Of a stretch of DNA of 64,000 bases, positions 17,378 through 26,694 are shown in pieces. Below the pieces are notes generated by a model. It ran no database searches, had not been told where the DNA came from, and was given only the letters and a program-made list of their open reading frames with translations. This stretch comes from an uncultured Opitutia bacterium (GTDB lineage Bacteria > Verrucomicrobiota > Verrucomicrobiia > Opitutales > Opitutaceae). The position numbers were made by a program, and so were the translations under genes. The stretch is taken from contig CAIONS010000069.1 in the NCBI GenBank assembly GCA_903859715.1, positions 1-64,000 on the forward strand. Direction: 5' to 3'. The stretch's first letter is position 1. Each line of letters opens with the position of its first letter.

Positions 17378-18298
17378 ATGAGCACTGCTACCCTGCCCCA
17401 GATTTACTCGTATGGCCACGCGCTCGACATGGACGACGACAAGTTCGGCCTGCTGCGCGACTCCTCCGATGCCGCCACGGATTTCGTGGAGCTGCGCCGC
17501 CGCTTCGCCGACGACGGTTACCTTTACATGAAGGGCTACCTCGATCGTGGCCAGGTGCTCGAGGCCCGCGCCAGCCTGACGGAACGCCTCGCCGCCGCCG
17601 GCGCGCTCGATCCGGATTATCCGCACACCGAGGCCATCGCCCGCAAGGATGCCGGCTATATCTTCAAGCCCGACCTCACCACCGGCAACGAGAAGGTCCA
17701 GCAGCTCCTCTATTCCGGCCGGCTCACCGACTTTTACCGCGGCTACTACGGCGAGGATATCCGCCACTATGATTTCACCTGGCTGCGCGCCATCGGTCCC
17801 GGCAAGGGCACCAACCCGCACTGCGACCTGCCTTACATGGGCCGCGGCACCCACAAGCACATGACCTGCTGGCTGCCATACGGGGACGTCTCGTTTGAAC
17901 TCGGCGGTCTCATGATCCTGGAGAATTCCTTCAAGCGGATGGATCTGCTCCAGAATTACGTCTATCGCGACGTCGACGCCTTCTGTGAAAACAAACCCGC
18001 CGAGGTCGCCAAGGTGAAGGAGGGCAAGTGGGCCTTCAGCGGCACCCTGTCCCACAATCCTCCGTCCGTGCGCAACAAGTTCGGCGGCCGCTGGCTGACG
18101 ACCGAATATGAGGCCGGCGACTTCCTTACGTTCGGCATGTTCCAGGTCCACGCGTCGCTCGACAACCGCACGGAGAACCGCCTGCGCATCTCCAGCGACA
18201 CGCGCTACCAGCGCGCCTCCGAGCCGATCGACGAACGCTGGGTCGGCGTCAACCCGCCCGCCCACGGCCCGAACGGCAAGCGCAACCTCGTCTGCTGA
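17378..18298 (+). CDS. Phytanoyl-CoA dioxygenase (PhyH) family protein
   Basis: This 306-aa protein is a putative Fe(II)/2-oxoglutarate-dependent oxygenase. The iron-binding facial triad is suggested by NPHCDLPYM near residue 147 (HxD) and the distal FQVHASLDNR near 256. The Arg in TENRLRISSD is placed to bind 2-oxoglutarate. The double-stranded beta-helix region spans about 90-280. The substrate is unknown; members of this family hydroxylate many small molecules. The start at MSTATLPQIYSYG excludes 54 ORF residues that overlap the AraC gene. The divergent AraC gene and the downstream ferritin-like gene suggest a regulated metal-oxygenase pair. Confidence 0.88.
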   Translation: MSTATLPQIYSYGHALDMDDDKFGLLRDSSDAATDFVELRRRFADDGYLYMKGYLDRGQVLEARASLTERLAAAGALDPDYPHTEAIARKDAGYIFKPDLTTGNEKVQQLLYSGRLTDFYRGYYGEDIRHYDFTWLRAIGPGKGTNPHCDLPYMGRGTHKHMTCWLPYGDVSFELGGLMILENSFKRMDLLQNYVYRDVDAFCENKPAEVAKVKEGKWAFSGTLSHNPPSVRNKFGGRWLTTEYEAGDFLTFGMFQVHASLDNRTENRLRISSDTRYQRASEPIDERWVGVNPPAHGPNGKRNLVC

Positions 18299-18302
18299 GC
18301 CT

Positions 18303-18393
18303 TGTCATTCTGAGCGCAGCGAAGAATCCAGTGCGGCCCCGCCGTGAGTTTCGATAACGTCCAACTGGATTCTTCGCTGCGCTCAGAATGACA
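18303..18393. repeat. Perfect 30-bp inverted repeat (TGTCATTCTGAGCGCAGCGA type)
   Basis: The left arm 18303-18332 is the exact reverse complement of 18364-18393 with a 31-nt loop. The arm is the widespread bacterial intergenic repeat whose false translations read HSERSEES and VILSAAKNP, both visible in shadow ORFs here. It starts 5 bp after the PhyH stop and could act as a hairpin in the mRNA between the two co-directional genes. Confidence 0.95.
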
Positions 18394-18450
18394 GCGGTCT
18401 GAGTCAGATCCTCTTTCACTCCTCCCTTCACTTTCTCACCCCTCCGCCCC

Positions 18451-19776
18451 ATGGCCTCCACGTCCGCCCCCGCCCGCCCCGTCACCGCCCCGGCCGGCCG
18501 CATGGCCGCCGTCAATGAGATGACCCGCCTGATCCGCCTCCTCTTCGAGGTGGAGCGCGAGTTCGTCCGCACCGTTCCCACGCTCGTATATCGCGTGGGC
18601 GAACCGGAGCTGAAATACCTCATCTGCCAGCACGTCTGGGAATCCGCCGGCCACGCCCGCTTCCTGCGCGAACGCGGCCGCGAGCTCACGACCTTCGGCT
18701 CCACCGAGTCAGTGCGCGATCCGCTTCGCCGAATCTTCACCGAGGCCGTCGGCGTCAACTCCGCTGACCCGCTCGTGATCGCCGCTGGATTCTACGGGGT
18801 GCTGAAGCCCGCCCTGCTCGCCGCCTACCGCCACTACCTCAAGGTCACCGATCCGCTCGCCGACTGGCCTTCCAAAAAACTCGTCGAGGAATTCATCGCC
18901 GATGAGGAACGCCATCTCCGCGAAATCGCGCCATACCTGCAGGGCGTCGACGCGCGCGAATGGAAACTCCATCTCACGCAGGCGCTCGACGATCTCGGCG
19001 GCTGGCTTGGGCAGGAAACCCGCCTGCCGCTCGCCGCCGGCTATGTCTGGCAGCACGAGAAAACGCCCTACACGCATCCCGCCACCTGCAACCGCGGCAG
19101 CTATCCCGTCTGCTCCGGCGTCTTCGGCCTCGATCCCAAGGAAGACCCCATCGTCCGCCCGTGGCTCACCGACCCGAAGACCGACGCCCGCGTCATCCGC
19201 CTCATGGTCTACGTGTGGCTGATGATGGAAATGGACGCCATCGATTATCTCTCGACCGTGTTCATCGAGACGCCGACTGCGCCGTTCGACCTGCACTACG
19301 ATCTCGCGCGCCATCTCTGGGACGAGTCGCGCCACAGCCAGTTCGGCTTCCGCCAGCTGCCGAAACTCGGCGTCGACCTCATGACGGTCGAGCACTCGCT
19401 CGATCTCTACAACATCCTCGTCCAGATGCCGCCGCACGAGCGCTACGCGATGATGACGATGGAATTCGAGGCCAACAGTTTTCCGACCAAGGCCACGGTG
19501 ATGGACCGCGTGCGCGAGCTGAACGACTTCGAGGCCGACACGCTCCTCGCGTTCGACCGCAACGACGAGCAGAACCACGTCCGCTACGGCCACCGCTGGC
19601 TGCCGGAAATCATGGCGCTGTTCGGCGAGACGCGCTCCACCGAGGATTTCGTGAAGGAGACGAAGGCGAAATTCTACCAGTTGGCCGAGATCTATGGCGG
19701 CAAGGTCCCGCATTCCCTCCCCGCCAGCCGCCGCCTGACTGGCGAAAAGATCCTGAAGCTCGCCGGCGTCACCTGA
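18451..19776 (+). CDS. Two-domain ferritin-like (putative diiron) protein
   Basis: This 441-aa soluble, helix-rich protein shows repeated ferritin-like metal motifs: WESAGHARF (63-71, an ExxxH variant), EERH (152-155), DESRH (291-295) and DEQNH (372-376). Additional Glu residues lie in helices EVEREF (33-38), MEMDAIDY (259-266) and MEFEANSF (337-344). This fits two fused four-helix bundles, each able to hold a diiron or similar metal site. It is related in style to DUF455/MiaE-like proteins, but I cannot name the family. It follows the PhyH gene with only the 30-bp inverted repeat between, suggesting a shared oxidative role. Its first metal motif deviates from ExxH. Confidence 0.7.
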   Translation: MASTSAPARPVTAPAGRMAAVNEMTRLIRLLFEVEREFVRTVPTLVYRVGEPELKYLICQHVWESAGHARFLRERGRELTTFGSTESVRDPLRRIFTEAVGVNSADPLVIAAGFYGVLKPALLAAYRHYLKVTDPLADWPSKKLVEEFIADEERHLREIAPYLQGVDAREWKLHLTQALDDLGGWLGQETRLPLAAGYVWQHEKTPYTHPATCNRGSYPVCSGVFGLDPKEDPIVRPWLTDPKTDARVIRLMVYVWLMMEMDAIDYLSTVFIETPTAPFDLHYDLARHLWDESRHSQFGFRQLPKLGVDLMTVEHSLDLYNILVQMPPHERYAMMTMEFEANSFPTKATVMDRVRELNDFEADTLLAFDRNDEQNHVRYGHRWLPEIMALFGETRSTEDFVKETKAKFYQLAEIYGGKVPHSLPASRRLTGEKILKLAGVT

Positions 19777-19789
19777 TTTTCTTGGAGAT

Positions 19790-19836
19790 GCGGCGCCCTC
19801 GCCGCGTCCAGCGTCCATCCGCGGCGAAGGCGCCGC
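19790..19836. repeat. GC-rich inverted repeat
   Basis: Arms 19790-19806 (GCGGCGCCCTCGCCGCG) and 19820-19836 are complementary at 16 of 17 positions with a 13-nt loop. It lies 14 bp after the ferritin-like gene stop in a 170-bp gap that holds no other visible feature. No T-run follows, so it is at best a weak terminator. Confidence 0.75.
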
Positions 19837-19946
19837 GGCTCCAATGCTGTGTGAATCCCGGCATACCAAGGAAACTCCGTCCCCGCCTGAATGTTCGGTC
19901 GCTCACCGCTTGAAAGTGCGCTGAACCTGCTCTTCTCTGAATCTGG

Positions 19947-22058
19947 ATGTTTGCCCCAATTTCCCGTCTGCTCACGCTCTTCTGCTGTCTGACTCTGGCC
20001 GCGCACGCCGGCAGCCTGGTCTCGCTCAAGACCACCCCGCTCACACCCGCCGCAGCCGTGGCGGCCATCGCCGCGGACGAGATCCAGCCTTTCAACCTGC
20101 AGGGCAAACCCGTGCCCCTCGGCACCCGCCTGCAAGGCCAGAGCCTGCCCGGTCTCAATTCCGCACTTACGCCCGTCGTGGCGGCCGTGCAGGATGACAC
20201 GCTCTACGTCATCACGACCGGGACCGATGGCGCGACCGCCTTGTGGCGTTACACCGCGAAGACCGGCGGCTGGCAGCGGCTCGCCGCGCCGCCAGGGACC
20301 CTGCTCCCGGTCGCGCAGGCCGTGGGGCCGTCCCATATCCTGTTTCTCGCACCAGCCGGTAGCGGCGCCGTCGAGGTCTTTGGTTACCATCTCATCACCG
20401 ACACCTGGGCCTCCTTCGGCACGTGGTCCGCGCCGGGACCCATCGATGCCGCCCGCGGTTCAGGCAATGGCTTCATTCTCACGGCGCATGATGCCGGCGG
20501 CACCGCCAGTCATACCCGGATCGAGATCACCACGATCAAGCGCGGCCTCAAGGTCATCGATTACGTCGTCATCGTCATCTATCTCTTCGGCGTCGCCGGC
20601 ATCGGTTTGTATTTTTATCTCACCGGCAAGAAAGACACAGCCAACTTCTTTCTCGCCGGCCGGAAAATCCCATGGTGGGCCGCCGGCCTCTCGCTCTATG
20701 CCACCGGCACCAGCGCCATCAGCTATCTGGCCATCCCCGCGAAATCCTACGCGACCAACTGGCTGTACCTCGCCCAGAACGTCATCGGCTTCGTCGGCAC
20801 CATCTACGTCGGGTTCGTCATCGTCCCGCTGGTCCGCCGACTCAACCTCGTTTCCGTCTACGAGTATTTGGAACTGCGCTTCCACCCCGCCGTGCGGATG
20901 ATCGCCTCGTTCATCTGCATCGTGCAGCATCTGGCGGGGCGCATGAGCATTGTCCTCCTGCTGCCCTCGCTCGCGCTCTCCGCGGTCACCGGAATCTCTG
21001 TCGTCACCTGCATCCTGATCATGGGCCTGATCACCACTGTCTACACGTTTCTCGGCGGCATGAAGGCCGTCATCTGGACCGACGTGTTGCAGGTGTTCGT
21101 CATGGTCGGCGGCGCCCTGTTCGCGATGGCCTGGATGATCCATGGGGCCGGCGGCCTCGGTGAAGTCGTGCGTGTCGCCCACGCCGGCGGGAAGACCCAC
21201 CTCTTCGACTTCAGCTTCGATTTCACGATCCCCAACGTCTGGATCTTCATCCTCCTGCTCATCGTCGGCACGCTCACCTGGCCGCAGGATCAGGTCATGA
21301 CGCAGCGCGTGCTGTCCACCAAGGACGACAAGGCCGCGCGCAACTCCGTCTTCATGCTCACCGCGCTCGTGCTGCCGGGCAGCTTCATGTTCTTCGCCCT
21401 CGGCACGCTGCTGTACGCCTACTACAAGGCGCATCCTGCCAGCCTCAACCCGCTGCTCGCGACCGACCAGACGTTCCCGCAGTTCATCGCCGCGGAACTG
21501 CCGCCGGGCGTCACCGGCCTGATCATCGCCGGCATCTTCGCCGCCTCGATGGCCACGCTCAGCTCCAACATCAACTCCATCTCCACGCTGGTCTCGGTGG
21601 ATTTCTATGAACGCTACGCCAAGCGGCCCACCGCCGCGATGAGCGTGCGGCTGGCGGAACTCGTCACCGTGCTCACCGGCATCATCGGCACCGCTCTCGC
21701 CCTGTACCTCTCCACGCTGAAAATCCAGTCGCTCTTCGACAAATGGCTGGAGCTGTTCGCCCTGCTCGGCGGCGGTTTCGCGGGCATCTACGCGCTCGGG
21801 ATGTTCACCCGCCGGGCGAACTGGCAGGGCGCGGTCATCGGCATCGTCATGAGTCTCGTGATGACCCTGCTCGCGAAACTCTACACGCCGGTGCACGTGC
21901 TGATGTACATGGTCATCTCGATTTCCTCCTGCATGGCCTTCGGCTACCTCGGCAGCTGGTTTTTCCCCTCGCCCGCCCAATCCCTCCGGGGCCTCACCAT
22001 TTTTGACCAGATCAAGGGCGGCGTCACCGTCGACCCGGCCAAGCTCCGCGGCCACTGA
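19947..22058 (+). CDS. SSS-family sodium/solute symporter with short Kelch-like N-terminal domain
   Basis: This 703-aa protein begins with a signal peptide (MFAPISRLLTLFCCLTLAAHA). About 150 residues with Kelch-like beta repeats follow (DDTLYVITTGTDGATALWRY, then ILFLAPAGSGAVEVFGYHL, then GNGFILTAHDAGG). A sodium:solute symporter domain runs from about residue 205 to the C-terminus, with 13 or so spans (GRKIPWWAAGLSLYATGTSAISY, TFLGGMKAVIWTDVLQ). Symporters with a full six-bladed N-terminal propeller occur near sialic-acid and other sugar loci. Here only two or three blades remain, so the domain looks reduced. The substrate is probably a sugar or sugar acid. Gfo/Idh/MocA oxidoreductase follows after 9 bp. 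Confidence 0.9.
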   Translation: MFAPISRLLTLFCCLTLAAHAGSLVSLKTTPLTPAAAVAAIAADEIQPFNLQGKPVPLGTRLQGQSLPGLNSALTPVVAAVQDDTLYVITTGTDGATALWRYTAKTGGWQRLAAPPGTLLPVAQAVGPSHILFLAPAGSGAVEVFGYHLITDTWASFGTWSAPGPIDAARGSGNGFILTAHDAGGTASHTRIEITTIKRGLKVIDYVVIVIYLFGVAGIGLYFYLTGKKDTANFFLAGRKIPWWAAGLSLYATGTSAISYLAIPAKSYATNWLYLAQNVIGFVGTIYVGFVIVPLVRRLNLVSVYEYLELRFHPAVRMIASFICIVQHLAGRMSIVLLLPSLALSAVTGISVVTCILIMGLITTVYTFLGGMKAVIWTDVLQVFVMVGGALFAMAWMIHGAGGLGEVVRVAHAGGKTHLFDFSFDFTIPNVWIFILLLIVGTLTWPQDQVMTQRVLSTKDDKAARNSVFMLTALVLPGSFMFFALGTLLYAYYKAHPASLNPLLATDQTFPQFIAAELPPGVTGLIIAGIFAASMATLSSNINSISTLVSVDFYERYAKRPTAAMSVRLAELVTVLTGIIGTALALYLSTLKIQSLFDKWLELFALLGGGFAGIYALGMFTRRANWQGAVIGIVMSLVMTLLAKLYTPVHVLMYMVISISSCMAFGYLGSWFFPSPAQSLRGLTIFDQIKGGVTVDPAKLRGH

Positions 22059-22067
22059 CCTTTCCCG

Positions 22068-23165
22068 ATGAATAAAACCTATCGTGCAGTGCTGGTCGGC
22101 ACCGGTGGCATTGGCGACGCCCATGTGCGCGCCGTGGCCGACACCCTGAGCCGCGTCTCCCTCGTCGCCGCGTGCGACATCGACGCCACCCGCGCCCGCG
22201 CCTTCTGCGACAAGCATAAGATCCCCGCGTCGTACACCGACTATGCGGCGATGCTGCAGGCCGAGCGTCCCGACATCGTGCTCATCGCCGCGCCGCCCGG
22301 CCTGCATGCCGACATGAGCATCGCCGCCATGGAGGCCGGCGCTTGGGTGCTCTGCGAAAAACCCCTCTGCGCCTCCCTCGCCGAGTTTGACCGCATCGCC
22401 GCCGCCGAACAGCGCACGGGCCGGCGCACCGCCTGCGTGTTCCAGATGCGCTTCGCCACATCCAATACCCATGTGCGCTCGCTGCTCGCAGCCGGCCGGT
22501 TCGGCCGTCCGTTGATCGCCGTGTGTAATACCCTCTGGTACCGCGATGCCGCCTACTACGCCGTGCCGTGGCGCGGCCGCTGGTCCACCGAGCTCGGCGG
22601 ACCGACCATGAGCCAGGGCATCCACACGATGGATCACTTGCTGCACCTCCTCGGGGACTGGACCGAGGTCAAGGCCGTCGCCGACACGCTCTATCACCAG
22701 ATCGAGGTCGAGGATGTCTCCATGGCCCTCGTGAAATTCGCCAGCGGCGCCCGCGCCTCCATCATCAACAGCACGCTGTGCCCGCGCCAGGAGACCTACC
22801 TCCGTCTCGACTGCGAGCGTGCCACCGTGGAACTCACGCACCTTTACGCCTACCAAAGGGAAAACTGGAAGCTCACGCCCGCCGATCCCGCCTCCAGCAC
22901 CGAACTCATGACCGCCTGGAACAACTTCCCGCCCGACGTCGGCTCGACCCATGGCGCGCAGCTCAACGCCTTGGTCGGGAACATGGACGCTGCCACCGTG
23001 CCGCTCACCAGCGGCGCCGAGGCCCGCCGCACCCTCGAGTTTCTGACCGCCCTGTACAAGTCCGCCTACACGGACACGACCGTCACCCGGGGCTCGATCC
23101 AGCCCGGCGACTCGTTTTACACGGCGCTCCACGGCGGCCTCGCCCCTGTGCGGCATAAAAAGTAA
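22068..23165 (+). CDS. Gfo/Idh/MocA family oxidoreductase
   Basis: This 365-aa NAD(P)-dependent cytoplasmic dehydrogenase has N-terminal Rossmann motif LVGTGGIGDAH near residue 9 and the family signature LCEKPLC near 100. The catalytic region GGPTMSQGIHTMDHLLHLL near 175-195 contains the expected Asp/His pair. The substrate is typically a sugar, sugar acid or cyclitol. The 9-bp spacing to the symporter suggests it processes the imported solute. Confidence 0.94.
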   Translation: MNKTYRAVLVGTGGIGDAHVRAVADTLSRVSLVAACDIDATRARAFCDKHKIPASYTDYAAMLQAERPDIVLIAAPPGLHADMSIAAMEAGAWVLCEKPLCASLAEFDRIAAAEQRTGRRTACVFQMRFATSNTHVRSLLAAGRFGRPLIAVCNTLWYRDAAYYAVPWRGRWSTELGGPTMSQGIHTMDHLLHLLGDWTEVKAVADTLYHQIEVEDVSMALVKFASGARASIINSTLCPRQETYLRLDCERATVELTHLYAYQRENWKLTPADPASSTELMTAWNNFPPDVGSTHGAQLNALVGNMDAATVPLTSGAEARRTLEFLTALYKSAYTDTTVTRGSIQPGDSFYTALHGGLAPVRHKK

Positions 23166-23218
23166 ATATCTTGCCAAGCCCGGGCCCGGCGCGTGCTTCG
23201 TCAGGCGCGGTCTCCACC

Positions 23219-24982
<1,764 letters not shown>

Positions 24983-25071
24983 TTTTGACTGCCGCGGCCG
25001 GGCATGGCACCCATGGGACAATTCCGGGTCACATTTCGCGCCCTGCTTCCACCCTCGTTCGTTTCTCACCC

Positions 25072-25581
25072 ATGAAAACCCTGTTCGCCCTGTTCCTCCT
25101 TACGGCCGGCGTCGCCCTCGCCCAGTCCTCCACCACCTTTCCCGGCGTTAAGACCGTGATGTCGCCCGAGGACTTCGCCCGCGCCGGCCTGTCCGCTCTC
25201 ACCCCCGAGCAACTGGCACTGATCGACGCCGCGATCGTCAATCATTACAACCGTACCGTGACGACCGCCGCCAGCCAGCAGGCCGCCGTCATCGTGCAGC
25301 AGCAGACCATCGCCACGAACAAGCGCAGCTGGCTCGACCGTTTCGGCATGCCCGACTTCGGCACGGACTGGCGGAACATCCCCAGCCTCAAGGCCCATTG
25401 CACCGGCTGGGTCGGCGGCAACAGCTTCAAGCTCGACAACGGCCAGGTCTGGGAAGGCTACGACACCATCACCACCGAGGTCGCGAACAAGGACATTGAA
25501 ATCCAGGCGCGCCCCGGCGGCGAGTTCGCCCTCATCGTCAACGGCATCAATACGACGATCCAGGTTCACCGGATTAAATAA
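25072..25581 (+). CDS. Secreted hypothetical protein
   Basis: This 169-aa protein has a clear signal peptide (MKTLFALFLLTAGVALAQ). A helical segment follows (SPEDFARAGLSALTPEQLALIDAAI) with a Gln/Ala-rich stretch (AASQQAAVIVQQQ). A beta-rich C-terminal domain from about 95 includes KAHCTGWVGGNSFKLDNGQV. I do not recognise the family, although LDNGQVWE-type sequence is common in small secreted proteins of this lineage. The start is at the signal peptide; the upstream ORF part is intergenic. Confidence 0.8.
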   Translation: MKTLFALFLLTAGVALAQSSTTFPGVKTVMSPEDFARAGLSALTPEQLALIDAAIVNHYNRTVTTAASQQAAVIVQQQTIATNKRSWLDRFGMPDFGTDWRNIPSLKAHCTGWVGGNSFKLDNGQVWEGYDTITTEVANKDIEIQARPGGEFALIVNGINTTIQVHRIK

Positions 25582-25756
25582 GCTCGAAGAAAGAAGTTCG
25601 AAATCCGAAAGGTCCGGAGTCCGGTCGCTCTTGATTTGAAAACGCCGTCCGCGCCACCTTCCGGGCACGCCTTCGAGCGATGCCTTTTGATCTTCTTCCC
25701 TTGTTGCTTCCGAACTTCGGGTTTCCTTCGGATTTCGGATTTTAACCTTCGAGCTT
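25580..25756. repeat. Intergenic hairpin, 7-nt-period type (long loop)
   Basis: The left arm starting in the TAA stop of the preceding gene (AAGCTCGAAGAAAGAAGTTC, then GAAATCCGAAA) pairs with the right arm 25725-25756 (CCTTCGGATTTCGGATTTTA, then ACCTTCGAGCTT). The 113-nt interior has no gene. It fills the 188-bp gap before the GTG start at 25770. Confidence 0.8.
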
Positions 25757-25769
25757 CCTTTCCCTCGCC

Positions 25770-26630
25770 GTGCTCACCCTCAACGACTCGACGCTGACCG
25801 TCGACATCCTCGACCCCACCGACGCCACGGACTGCGCCCACCAAGGCCTCCGCTACTGCTGGGGCGGCTACATCTGGCAGATCCGTGATGTCCAAGCGGG
25901 TGAACTTCTTTCCGGCGCGGAATATCCGAATCCGAGCCCTCGTCCGTTCAACGGCCAGGGTCTGCCCGAATCGTTCCGGCACGCCGAGTTTGGCACGAAT
26001 CGCCCGCTCATCCTGGAAAAAAATCGCGGCTTCATCATCGGCATCGGCGAGGTCGCACCCGACAACGCCGGCGAGCTGGTTGTTACCGAACCCTGCGCCT
26101 GGACGATCACCCGCAGTCCCGGCAGCATCGAGTTTTGCACCGGGCAGTCCGGGAACGGCTACGCCTGCCAGCTCACCCGCCGCCTCACACTCGCCGGCCG
26201 CACCCTCACGTCCGCCACGTCGATCACCAACACCGGCTCACGGCCGCTGCCCTTGCACTGGTTTGCCCATCCGTTTTTTGCGCTCTCCGACCGGCTCCTC
26301 ACCTGCGACCTGCCCGCCAGCTGGGGCATGGCCGCAAACGCCGGGTACACGCTCGATGCCGCCCACCGGCTGGCCTTCAAGCGGCGCTTCGAGTCCATCG
26401 ACGACGGTCATTTCGAAAAACTGATCATCAGCCGCGGCACGACGCTGCGCGCCACGGTTTCGCATCCCAAACTGGCCGGGATCACCTTCTCAACCGACTT
26501 CACGCCGGATTTCTGTCCGGTCTGGGGCAACTGCAACACCTGGTCGATCGAGCCGTATATCATGAGCGAACTCGCCCCCGGCGCCCAACGCGCCTGGCAG
26601 CTCCGCTACGATTTCGGCTCCGTGGCCTGA
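25770..26630 (+). CDS. Aldose-1-epimerase-like (galactose mutarotase fold) protein
   Basis: This 286-aa cytoplasmic protein begins at a GTG. The beta-supersandwich mutarotase pattern is seen in RRLTLAGRTLTSATSITNTG, then LPLHWFAHPFFAL (catalytic-type His near residue 170). NTWSIEPYIMSELAPGAQRAW follows near 260, where the catalytic-type Glu is expected. It probably binds or epimerises a sugar. The position beside sugar transport and oxidoreductase genes fits. It could instead be a non-catalytic carbohydrate-binding relative. Confidence 0.72.
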   Translation: MLTLNDSTLTVDILDPTDATDCAHQGLRYCWGGYIWQIRDVQAGELLSGAEYPNPSPRPFNGQGLPESFRHAEFGTNRPLILEKNRGFIIGIGEVAPDNAGELVVTEPCAWTITRSPGSIEFCTGQSGNGYACQLTRRLTLAGRTLTSATSITNTGSRPLPLHWFAHPFFALSDRLLTCDLPASWGMAANAGYTLDAAHRLAFKRRFESIDDGHFEKLIISRGTTLRATVSHPKLAGITFSTDFTPDFCPVWGNCNTWSIEPYIMSELAPGAQRAWQLRYDFGSVA

Positions 26631-26694
26631 GTCCGATGCTGCCCTGGTAGCAGCCGACGTAAGGAGGCTGGGGATTTAGTCCGTCCGCCAAAAA

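Noticed and set aside
20460-23177. 905-aa minus-strand ORF
   Set aside because: Antisense to the SSS symporter and Gfo/Idh/MocA genes, with repetitive Gly/Asp/His/Glu composition. A shadow frame.
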